This document shows positions 7,769 to 15,213 of a stretch of DNA of 32,637 nucleotides, piece after piece. The stretch covers positions 1 through 32,637 of the forward strand of contig JASJEI010000361.1 in assembly GCA_030064795.1 (NCBI GenBank), given 5' to 3'. The stretch's first letter is position 1. Every line of letters begins with the position of its first letter. This DNA comes from Pleurocapsa sp. MO_226.B13 (GTDB lineage Bacteria > Cyanobacteriota > Cyanobacteriia > Cyanobacteriales > Xenococcaceae). Position numbers and translations under genes: made by a program. The notes under the pieces are model-generated. The model worked only from the letters and a program-made list of their open reading frames with translations. It had not been told where the DNA came from and searched no databases.

Positions 7769-8809
7769 ATGCTTGCTCTGATTATTGTCGTCACCACGGT
7801 TTTGCTTGGTTCGGCTTTTTGTTCTGGATCTGAAACAGCACTGTTGTCGATTTCCCCGATTAAGGTAAGACAACTGGCTCAATCAAAAAAACCAGCAGCC
7901 TTAGCATTGGCAAGCATTCGTCTCAAGATTAATCGACCGATCGCTACCATTGTTATTCTCAATAATATTTTTAATATTGTTGGCAGTATTGTGATTGGTA
8001 GTCTGACCAGTAAAATACTCGGTGATGCCTGGTTGGGGGTATTTTCGGGACTTCTGACCTTTTTGATTATCGTCTTTGGCGAAATTGTACCCAAAACTCT
8101 AGCTCAACGCTACGCTCAACAAGTTTGCTTGGCGATCGCTATTCCGATCAGATTCTTAACAGTGATTTTTACCCCTTTAGTCTGGTTGGTAGAAAACGTC
8201 ACCGCACCATTTGTCCAGGGTCAAAAAATTCCCACCACCGACGAAGCAGAAATTAAATTTTTGACTAATATTGGTTTTCAAGAAGGAGTAATAGAAGACG
8301 ACGAAGCCGAGATGATTCAGCGTGTATTTCAGTTAAACGACCTTAACGCCTCGGATTTGATGACTCCGCGAATTATTATTACCTATCTTAAAGGGGAACA
8401 CACCTTAACTGAATGTCAGCAAGATATTATTAAATCTCAACACACCCGCATTCTGGTAATTGATGAAACCATCGATAACGTTACGGGGTTGGTACTCAAA
8501 GACGAACTACTGACGGCGATGATTGAGGGAGATGGCGATCGCAAAATTGATAGTCTCAAGCGTCCCGTACAGTTTGTACCAGAAACTAATCGTGCCGATA
8601 AACTACTCAAGGTATTTCAAGACAACAGGGAACACTTGGCGGTAGTCTTAGATGAATATGGTGGTGTAGCGGGAGTTGTCACCCTAGAGGATGTTTTGGA
8701 AGTGTTAACAGGAGAAATTGTCGATGAAACGGATCGTAACGTAGACCTACAAGAAATTGCTCGTAAGAAACGTCTGCGTCTCCTAAAATCTAGAGGAATT
8801 AATAATTAA
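7769..8809 (+). CDS. CNNM/DUF21-CBS membrane protein (Mg/Co transport type)
   Basis: The 346-residue protein starts at ATG 7769. Residues 1-165 form a DUF21/CNNM transmembrane domain with FCSGSETALLS at 17-27 and FGEIVPKTLAQRYA from 103. A pair of CBS domains follows (LMTPR at 197-201; VVLDEYGGVAGVVTLEDVL near residue 291). The family exports or regulates Mg2+ and other divalent cations, with the CBS pair sensing nucleotides. The C-terminal CorC_HlyC domain found in longer relatives is absent, so this is the short form. The deformylase gene follows in the same direction with a 33-bp gap. A second divalent-cation gene, corA, lies at 23683. Confidence 0.85.
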   Translation: MLALIIVVTTVLLGSAFCSGSETALLSISPIKVRQLAQSKKPAALALASIRLKINRPIATIVILNNIFNIVGSIVIGSLTSKILGDAWLGVFSGLLTFLIIVFGEIVPKTLAQRYAQQVCLAIAIPIRFLTVIFTPLVWLVENVTAPFVQGQKIPTTDEAEIKFLTNIGFQEGVIEDDEAEMIQRVFQLNDLNASDLMTPRIIITYLKGEHTLTECQQDIIKSQHTRILVIDETIDNVTGLVLKDELLTAMIEGDGDRKIDSLKRPVQFVPETNRADKLLKVFQDNREHLAVVLDEYGGVAGVVTLEDVLEVLTGEIVDETDRNVDLQEIARKKRLRLLKSRGINN

Positions 8810-8842
8810 TAAGAGGTTTTGTTGTTTAAAAGGAGAAAATAT

Positions 8843-9370
8843 ATGTCAAAAATCGCCAAAATTGCTCGATTGGGAGAGCCAATTCTGAGAAGTCAGGCAA
8901 AGCCCGTAGTAGAAGTTCTCGATCGCCAGATTAGAGATTTAATCGATACTTTAATTGCTACAGCAGTCGCCAACAAGGGAGTTGGTATTGCAGCCCCGCA
9001 AATTTTCCAACCCTATCGATTATTTATTATCGCTTCCCATCCAAGCGATCGCTATCCTCATGCACCAACGATGCAGCCTACGGCAATAATTAATCCTCGA
9101 ATCTTGAGCCATAGCCAAGAAATAGTCAAAGATTGGGAGGGATGTTTGAGCATTCACAATGTTCGGGGTCTAGTGCCTCGATATCAACAAATAGAGGTAG
9201 AATACACTACTAGAGAAGGAGAAACCAAGCAAGAAATATTCACAGACTTCGTTGCCCGTATTTTTCAGCACGAACTCGATCATCTAGATGGCATAGTATT
9301 TACCGATCGCATCAAAAATCCAGCCGATCTCTATACAGAACAAGAATATCGCCAAATAATCAACAAATAA
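8843..9370 (+). CDS. def: Peptide deformylase
   Basis: This metalloenzyme of 175 residues removes the N-formyl group from nascent proteins. All three family motifs are intact: GVGIAAPQ at 46-53, EGCLS at 99-103 with metal ligand C101, and QHELDHLDG at 142-150 with ligands H143 and H147 and catalytic E144. I chose ATG 8843 rather than the in-frame TTG at 8819 because AGGAG at 8831-8835 sits seven bases before it and the protein then begins at the usual point (KIARLGEPILR). It is probably co-transcribed with the upstream CNNM-type gene. Confidence 0.95.
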   Translation: MSKIAKIARLGEPILRSQAKPVVEVLDRQIRDLIDTLIATAVANKGVGIAAPQIFQPYRLFIIASHPSDRYPHAPTMQPTAIINPRILSHSQEIVKDWEGCLSIHNVRGLVPRYQQIEVEYTTREGETKQEIFTDFVARIFQHELDHLDGIVFTDRIKNPADLYTEQEYRQIINK

Positions 9371-9388
9371 CCAGCTAGTCGATCTCTA

Positions 9389-9428
9389 TTCCTTGTTCCT
9401 TGTTCCTTGTTCCTTGTTCCTTGTTCCT
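9389..9428. repeat. Heptanucleotide tandem repeat (TTCCTTG)5
   Basis: Five perfect copies of TTCCTTG plus a partial TTCCT lie between the deformylase stop and the ROK kinase start. Short tandemly repeated heptamers of this kind are known in cyanobacteria. Copy number is likely to vary between strains. Confidence 0.9.
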
Positions 9429-9445
9429 CAGTTTATAACCAGTAA

Positions 9446-10330
9446 ATGAACGAAGTAATAGGTATTGACTTAGGTGGTACTGCGATTAAGATCGGTCGGT
9501 TCCTACCCGATGGAACTTGTTTAGAGTCAATTATTATTTCTACACCCCAACCTGCTAATCCTCGCCCAGTAGTAAATGCGATCGCCAAAGGAATTAAGCA
9601 GCTAAATCGAGATTTTAGCTGTAGTGCAGTTGGTCTTGGCGTTCCAGGCCCTACAGACGATGCCAGACGTATTGCCAAAAAATCAATCAATCTTCCAGGG
9701 TGGGATGATGTTCCTGTCGCTGAGTGGTTAGAAGCCCAAACGGGATTAAAAACAGTACTAGAAAATGATGCCAACTGTGCTGCGATCGCTGAAGCCTGGC
9801 TGGGTGCGGGAAGAAAATTTAAAGATTTTATTCTCTTGACTCTGGGAACGGGAGTAGGAGGAGCGATCTTTATCAACGGTAAATTATTTACTGGCCGTTT
9901 TGGTGCAGCGGGAGAATTAGGTTTAATTACCCTCAACTCCGATGGTTTGCCCTGTCGTAGTGGCAACCAAGGCTCATTAGAACAGTACGCTTCTATTGGT
10001 GCAATTCGCCGTCTGACGGGAAAAGACCCCGCTCAAATGTGTAGCCTTGCCCAAGCAGGAGATTTAGAAGCCTATAAATTTTGGCAGAATTATGGCAGAG
10101 TCTTAGGTGCGGGAATTGCCAGCTTAATCTATGTTTTGACCCCTGAAGCAGTGATTATTGGTGGGGGAATAAGTGCTAGTTGTCAGTTTTTTTTACCGAG
10201 TGTCCTAGAAGAAATCGAGAAACGAGTTGTGTCGCCTTCCCGTCTGAATTTAGAGATACTCCAGGCTCAAATGGGCAACCACGCAGGAATGCTAGGGGCT
10301 GCAAAATTGGTTTGGGATCTCTATGGGTAA
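9446..10330 (+). CDS. ROK-family sugar kinase (probable glucokinase)
   Basis: A 294-residue ROK kinase likely to phosphorylate glucose or a related hexose with ATP. The N-terminal phosphate-binding loop (GIDLGGTAIKIG, 6-17), the catalytic Asp D108 in LENDANCAA and the GTGVGGA loop at 134-140 are present. The zinc site usual in the family is largely missing: the GH histidine is replaced by Leu (GELGLITL, L160) and the CxCGxxGC motif is reduced to PCRSGNQGSLE with only C170 left. Some ROK kinases work without zinc, so activity is still plausible, but substrate choice cannot be read from sequence. It is convergent with ktrA, whose stop lies 13 bp away. Confidence 0.85.
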   Translation: MNEVIGIDLGGTAIKIGRFLPDGTCLESIIISTPQPANPRPVVNAIAKGIKQLNRDFSCSAVGLGVPGPTDDARRIAKKSINLPGWDDVPVAEWLEAQTGLKTVLENDANCAAIAEAWLGAGRKFKDFILLTLGTGVGGAIFINGKLFTGRFGAAGELGLITLNSDGLPCRSGNQGSLEQYASIGAIRRLTGKDPAQMCSLAQAGDLEAYKFWQNYGRVLGAGIASLIYVLTPEAVIIGGGISASCQFFLPSVLEEIEKRVVSPSRLNLEILQAQMGNHAGMLGAAKLVWDLYG

Positions 10331-10343
10331 ATGTAGGGTAACC

Positions 10344-11033
10344 TTAAATAGGCAAACGCTGTAGATTTTTATTACTACCAATTACCACCATAACCAACCC
10401 TTTCTTTAGTACTTGTCCAGGGCTGAGATTGGTAACAAACTTCTCTCCATCACCAATTGCCAAAACATTAACACCGTAGCGTTTGCGTAGATCCAGTTGA
10501 GAAAGGGTGCGATCGTTAAACTCCTCTGGTACTAGTACCTCCACGATACTATTTTCAGTATCCAATTCAAAACGCTCTAAAAATCCAGGTTGGGTTAAAT
10601 TACTTGCCAGGGCGCAACCAGCCTCATGTTCGGGAAAGACCACGCGATCGGCTCCTACCCGTTTTAATACTTTGCCGTGAATTTCAGACGAAGCTTTGGC
10701 TATTACCTGCTCTACCCCTGCTTCTTTGACGTTAAGGGTGGTAATAATACTTTCTTGAAGATAGTTACCTATTGCCACAATTACCGTATCCATCTCAAAA
10801 ATACCAGCTTCCTTGAGAGATTCTGGCTCGGTAGAATCTAGTTGAATGGCATGAGAGGCGATCTTGTGGGTTAAAGCTTGAGTCACCAATCTTTCGTCAA
10901 TATCTGTACCTAAGACTTCATAGCCCATTTTATGCAAGGAACTACAAACTGCTCTACCAAAACGCCCTAGTCCAATGACAGCAAATTGGCGATTTTTGGC
11001 ATGGGAGTTAGTTAAAAAATTGAGAGATTTCAA
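10344..11033 (-). CDS. ktrA: Potassium uptake regulatory subunit KtrA (RCK domains)
   Basis: The 229-residue protein is cytoplasmic. It has an RCK_N Rossmann domain (VIGLGRFGRAVCSSL from residue 19, with the acidic residue D44 at the end of the second strand for adenosine ribose binding) and a C-terminal RCK_C domain from about residue 150 (FELDTENSIVEVLVPEEF). KtrA rings gate the membrane subunit KtrB in response to ATP/ADP and, in some species, c-di-AMP. It lies 81 bp downstream of ktrB on the same strand, so an operon is likely. Confidence 0.9.
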   Translation of the reverse strand: MKSLNFLTNSHAKNRQFAVIGLGRFGRAVCSSLHKMGYEVLGTDIDERLVTQALTHKIASHAIQLDSTEPESLKEAGIFEMDTVIVAIGNYLQESIITTLNVKEAGVEQVIAKASSEIHGKVLKRVGADRVVFPEHEAGCALASNLTQPGFLERFELDTENSIVEVLVPEEFNDRTLSQLDLRKRYGVNVLAIGDGEKFVTNLSPGQVLKKGLVMVVIGSNKNLQRLPI

Positions 11034-11114
11034 CTTAGCCTCTTACCTAAATAACTTGATTTTATTGGCATTTTAATCGATGAGAACATTTGATGCTTTC
11101 TTAGCTTTTATGGC

Positions 11115-12449
11115 TCAACCTACCAAAAGATTTTCTTCGGGATATTGCAGAGTACTAGGACTATGATCGCCAATAATCGCTGCAATGAAAATTAAAATGC
11201 TTACTCTACCAATATACATTGCCAAGACTAAAATTATTTTTGAGGCTACGGCAAAACTTGAGGTGATTCCTGTAGATAGACCGACTGTGGCAAAAGCAGA
11301 GATTACTTCAAATAAAATTGGCAAAAACTCGAATTCTGTATCGATCGCAGAAATCAAGATAGTGATCGTGACTATCGATGCTGCCGTGCCAAATACCACC
11401 GCTACCGCTTTGAGAATTAAGGTGCTAGGGACTTCTCTTTGATATAAGACTACATTGTTTTTACCCTGCAAGACTGATTTGGTGCTGTTATACAAGATTC
11501 TGAAGGTGGTGGTCTTGATTCCTCCTCCCGTACCGCTCGGACTAGCCCCAATAAACATTAATCCCATAGTGATAAACAATCCCGCCGTGGTCATCTGCCC
11601 AATATCAATGCTATTAAATCCAGCGGTTCTCGTACTCATAGATTGAAACCAAGCGGATAATAATTTATCCTCAAAGTTCAAGTTAGCTAAGGTGGCAGGA
11701 TTACTTAACTCGGTGAGAAAAAAGGCAACTGTACCTACTAGTAAAAGTAGAATAGTAGTACTTATAACTACCTTAAGATTAAGAGAAAAGCAAAATCTTT
11801 CAGGCTTACGCTTAATTACATTGAGTAGCCACAGATACATTTCAATAATTACCTGATAGCCGATCCCGCCAAAGATAACCAAGCCAGGAATAATCAGATT
11901 AACTGCCCAAGAAGAACGATAGCCCACCAAACTATCAGAGAATAAACTAAAGCCCGCATTATTCCAGGCACTGATACTATGAAAAATCGAATACCACAAG
12001 CCCGTTGACCAACCAAATTCACTGACAAAGGTACGTAGTAGTAAAAAGATCCCCGTGAGTTCAAAAATCATCGTCGTGGCAATAATCGATCGCACTAGAT
12101 TGTTAGTACCCTGTAAAAAAGGACGGTCGAAGGATTCTTGAATCGCAAATTTTTGTCTGAGGTCAAATTTTCGACCCAGCAGCAACATTAAAAAAGTTGT
12201 GGTCATCATGTAACCCAAACCACCAACCTGAATTAAGAATAAGATAGTTAACTGACCCCAAAAAGAAAAATCACTTCCTGTATCGACCACCGCTAAACCA
12301 GTAACACATACAGCGGAGGTGGAAGTAAACAAAGCGACAATAAAGTTGTTCCAAGTCCCTGAAACAGTGGCAAAGGGCATCATTAGTAGGATAGTTCCTA
12401 TAATAATTAGACTTAGGAACCCTACACAAATTGTCCGAGCAATAGTCAT
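11115..12449 (-). CDS. ktrB: Na+-dependent potassium uptake channel subunit KtrB
   Basis: The 444-residue membrane protein belongs to the TrkH/KtrB family. All four pore-loop filters can be seen: TSAVCVTGLAVVDTGSDFS, SISAWNNAGFSLF, STRTAGFNSIDIG and SAFATVGLSTGIT, each with the conserved central Gly. It forms the K+ pathway that KtrA controls; in cyanobacteria Ktr is important for osmotic adaptation. ktrA follows on the same strand and a GT2 glycosyltransferase precedes it by 97 bp. Start ATG at 12449 gives the expected beginning with the first transmembrane helix near residue 6. Confidence 0.92.
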   Translation of the reverse strand: MTIARTICVGFLSLIIIGTILLMMPFATVSGTWNNFIVALFTSTSAVCVTGLAVVDTGSDFSFWGQLTILFLIQVGGLGYMMTTTFLMLLLGRKFDLRQKFAIQESFDRPFLQGTNNLVRSIIATTMIFELTGIFLLLRTFVSEFGWSTGLWYSIFHSISAWNNAGFSLFSDSLVGYRSSWAVNLIIPGLVIFGGIGYQVIIEMYLWLLNVIKRKPERFCFSLNLKVVISTTILLLLVGTVAFFLTELSNPATLANLNFEDKLLSAWFQSMSTRTAGFNSIDIGQMTTAGLFITMGLMFIGASPSGTGGGIKTTTFRILYNSTKSVLQGKNNVVLYQREVPSTLILKAVAVVFGTAASIVTITILISAIDTEFEFLPILFEVISAFATVGLSTGITSSFAVASKIILVLAMYIGRVSILIFIAAIIGDHSPSTLQYPEENLLVG

Positions 12450-12546
12450 AAGTAAAATCTACTTTTATTGATTGGCGATCGCCGATGGTAAATTGTCATT
12501 TTGGTCAATTTTAGTAGAAAGCAACTCGTTTTTCATATATCTAGAC

Positions 12547-13587
12547 TCATACTCTCTTAATTTTGTTTGGCGGATTTTGTTTGGCGGGAATGCTTTTGGT
12601 GCTGGTTTGAATCAACCACTTAACTAACTGTTGCCATTCCTTAGAACTGGTTAAACTACTAGCGTTGAATTTAATTCCCCAATTGCGAGAAAATTCGGCG
12701 AAACTTTCAATCCAGCTAACCAAGGTTTCTATACCCGAATTGGGACGATAATTCCAAGCTTGCTTGAGATAATCTATGGTTTCTGAATGATGACCTGTAT
12801 GGTTTAAATACCAGGCAATCCAAATCAAAGTACCATAACGAACAGACTGTTCCATCAGTCGCACTCGATCGGGTAGGTTGGGTTGAGCAAAAAAATCTTC
12901 AGTAACCGCTAGTAGCGATCGCGCTTGGGGTAAACCTTTATGCATGGCACTTTGGGGGTGTTGGCGATAGCAGACTGTGATTTGACGCAGCCAGGCTGTT
13001 TTGCAACCTTTGAGGGCTAGCTTTAACACTAAGTTAGTATCTTCTGCGGGAGGAAAACGGGGATCGAAACCACCTACATATTGCAACCATTCGCGACGAA
13101 ACATCATCGCACTGGGCAAAACTGGTTTCCAACGCAACCAGGTTTCTAAATTTAGTTCGGGAATATTTTCCCAAGGACAAACATCTAGTAATTTGTTTCC
13201 TTCTGCGTCTACTCTTTGCCAACCACTATGAACTATGCCTAGATCTGCCCGCTTGATTAAGATCTCTGCTTGACGGGCTAGCTTATGGGGCAAGAAATAA
13301 TCGTCAGCGTCTAAAAAAGCGATTAAATTAGCATTGGCTAAGGCAATACCATGGTTGCGGGCTGCTGCCACTCCTTGATTTTTTTGTCGAATGTAGCGAA
13401 TGCGATCGCTATAAGGTCTTAAAACATCTGCTGTTGAATCTATCGAACCATCGTCAATGACAATTACTTCATAGGTACAGCCTTCTTGCTTGAGGACACT
13501 TTCTACAGCTTGGGTAATATAGCGATCGCAATTATAGGTTGGAATAATTACACTCACGCTAGGTTCGCCATCGGTCAATTGCATCAT
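12547..13587 (-). CDS. Family 2 glycosyltransferase
   Basis: The 346-residue protein has an N-terminal GT-A fold: SVIIPTYNCDRYI from residue 12, the nucleotide-binding DDGS at 45-48, and DADD at 93-96 as the metal-binding DxD. A second acidic site, PAEDTNLVLKLA, fits the catalytic base region. The C-terminal 120 residues are helical and contain no recognisable membrane segments. It probably transfers a sugar from a nucleotide sugar onto a surface glycan; donor and acceptor are unknown. Two Met codons start the frame; the first (13587) is listed. It is co-oriented with ktrB, and the 748-bp AT-rich region behind it separates it from the divergent RTX gene. Confidence 0.85.
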   Translation of the reverse strand: MMQLTDGEPSVSVIIPTYNCDRYITQAVESVLKQEGCTYEVIVIDDGSIDSTADVLRPYSDRIRYIRQKNQGVAAARNHGIALANANLIAFLDADDYFLPHKLARQAEILIKRADLGIVHSGWQRVDAEGNKLLDVCPWENIPELNLETWLRWKPVLPSAMMFRREWLQYVGGFDPRFPPAEDTNLVLKLALKGCKTAWLRQITVCYRQHPQSAMHKGLPQARSLLAVTEDFFAQPNLPDRVRLMEQSVRYGTLIWIAWYLNHTGHHSETIDYLKQAWNYRPNSGIETLVSWIESFAEFSRNWGIKFNASSLTSSKEWQQLVKWLIQTSTKSIPAKQNPPNKIKRV

Positions 13588-14335
13588 TTAGATTAGATTT
13601 CCAACTCTGCTATACATATTGTGATTGCTAGCTCTCTATCTTAGCAAGGCGATGAGCTATTTGGATTGAGTTGCCATACTTGTCAAAATCATCAGTGAAT
13701 TTACGCTTTTTATAGCTTAACTGTATTAAGTCGAAAAACTTATTTTTTGCAGGATGATGTTAATTTTTTCAGTATAAATAATTAGAAATTTAGTTTGTTT
13801 CTAATTATCTAAATTGAAGATCGGAAATAATACTTAATTATTTTTAGGTAAATAATATTAAACTATATTTTTTTAACTAGTAATATTTTACTTGTTTCTC
13901 TTTATATCTGGATGATTGATATTGTTTTTCTTTACTGAATTTTTATCTATTGACTTTCAAAAAAAATACCTAAACGAGAGAGGTTTTTTCCCGAAAAAAT
14001 ACTTATATATTATCATTAATTCTATTATTTTGTATCTTTAAAGACTAAAAAATACTCTTTTTTGAACTAATTTATCAGTAATTTCAGCTACATTATAAGC
14101 GTTTAAAATTAATTTAAAAATTTTTAAAAATTTTGTATTATCAAGCATTGACATTTACAAAACTATGCAGAAAATAGATAGAGAGTAGTCTGGAATATAT
14201 TTTTTAAAACATTTTGTATTCTGTCTTACTAGAAACAAAATTAATATGATTTATCATATTTTTTAGAGGGTTTTATTTTCCGATTTTTCGGGTATTTTTG
14301 GGTAAAATTAACATTACAAAAAGGGAGTATTAATT
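13588..14335. promoter_or_regulatory. AT-rich non-coding region upstream of the RTX gene
   Basis: No convincing gene is present in these 748 bp. The stretch is far richer in A and T than its surroundings, with long T and A runs around 14100-14145. A hairpin of 11-bp arms lies at 13778-13788 and 13798-13808 (ATAATTAGAAA with its complement, 9-nt loop). It must contain the promoters of the divergent GT2 and RTX genes, but I cannot assign -10/-35 boxes with confidence. The RTX gene has a good ribosome binding site, GGGAG at 14323-14327, eight bases before its ATG. Confidence 0.6.
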
Positions 14336-14980
14336 ATGTCACATATTGTTTCACCAGACAATACAGAGAGCTTGTTGGAAACACCAACTGCCGATGGCGG
14401 ACTACACGTTGTTGCTCAGCAAGATGAAGAAAATATTATCGAAATTAAAGGTGATGCTGAAGTAGGTATTGTTGGTGGCAAACTAGCAGATACAATTACA
14501 ACTGGTGCAGGAGATGCTGCCGTCTTTACTGGAGATGGTGAAGACGTTATTACTGGTGGTACTGGAGACGATATCTTTAGAGGTGGCGAAGGCGACGATG
14601 TAATCAGAGGTGGTCTTGGTGCTGATATTATTATCGGTGGTGCTGGCAACGATATCCTACGGGGTGGTCGTGGCGGCGTAGACGCAGACGGCAATCCTAT
14701 GGGTGATATTCTCAAAGGTGGAAGTGGCGATGATATTTTTGAATTTGCTGCTAGTGAATTTGAAGATGGTTCTATGGATGAAATCGTAGACTTCAAAGCA
14801 GATGGATTTGCCGATACGATCAAAATCTTTGGTGTTGGTAGTACTGAAGAAGGTGCTGTTACCTATGATGCAGATACTGGTATGGTTTCGATTAACGGAC
14901 AGGAAGCGATTGACATCGGTATGAATCAAGATGTTGAATTTAAGACCAATGAAGACAATGATACTTGGGAGCTATTCTAA
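14336..14980 (+). CDS. Small RTX-type calcium-binding protein, probably secreted
   Basis: A 214-residue, very acidic protein. Residues about 58-133 are RTX nonapeptide repeats of the GGxGxDxxx type (GGTGDDIFR, GGEGDDVIR, GGLGADIII, GGAGNDILR, GGSGDDIFE) that fold into a Ca2+-binding beta-roll. The repeat run is interrupted by an insertion, GGRGGVDADGNPMG. The C-terminal 80 residues (MDEIVDFKADGFADTIKIFG onward) resemble the region after RTX repeats in proteins exported uncleaved by type I secretion. There is no N-terminal signal peptide and no enzymatic domain, and the first 50 residues are unrecognised. It lies at the head of three co-oriented TPR-enzyme genes and could be their secreted target, a matrix component, or simply a neighbour. 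A hairpin follows the gene. Confidence 0.85.
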   Translation: MSHIVSPDNTESLLETPTADGGLHVVAQQDEENIIEIKGDAEVGIVGGKLADTITTGAGDAAVFTGDGEDVITGGTGDDIFRGGEGDDVIRGGLGADIIIGGAGNDILRGGRGGVDADGNPMGDILKGGSGDDIFEFAASEFEDGSMDEIVDFKADGFADTIKIFGVGSTEEGAVTYDADTGMVSINGQEAIDIGMNQDVEFKTNEDNDTWELF

Positions 14981-15031
14981 ATAGGTAGAACCTAAAGTAT
15001 TGAATCGGTACAATTTTAAATAATACTTTGC

Positions 15032-15059
15032 TAGACCCATGACTAACGTTGTGGGTCTA
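15032..15059 (+). terminator. Hairpin after the RTX gene
   Basis: Perfect 8-bp arms (TAGACCCA at 15032-15039 and TGGGTCTA at 15052-15059) with a 12-nt loop lie 52 bp after the RTX stop. No long T run follows, so it is a weak intrinsic terminator or an mRNA 3'-stabilising hairpin. It would separate RTX transcription from the TPR-enzyme genes. Confidence 0.45.
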
Positions 15060-15213
15060 ATAGTATATTGAGGTACTTGGCTTAAAATCTGAATTGATGA
15101 AATAAAAAAAGATTTGGGCTACTCTGGGTAAGTCCTATCTATGATTAGATTCAATCATTTAATTTCTAAGTTTTATTTGTAATTTAAGTTTGGGATTATT
15201 CCTATTACCGTCA

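Noticed and set aside
9389..9428. Tandem repeat considered as a CRISPR-like array
   Set aside because: Units are 7 bp with no spacers, so it is a simple short tandem repeat.
9433..9966. Long minus-strand open frame opposite the ROK kinase
   Set aside because: Pro/Ser-rich composition with no recognisable motif, exactly antisense to a well-supported gene; a shadow of codon bias.
14416..14823. Minus-strand open frame opposite the RTX repeats
   Set aside because: Its proline/serine periodicity is the mirror of the GGxGxD repeats on the plus strand; not an independent gene.
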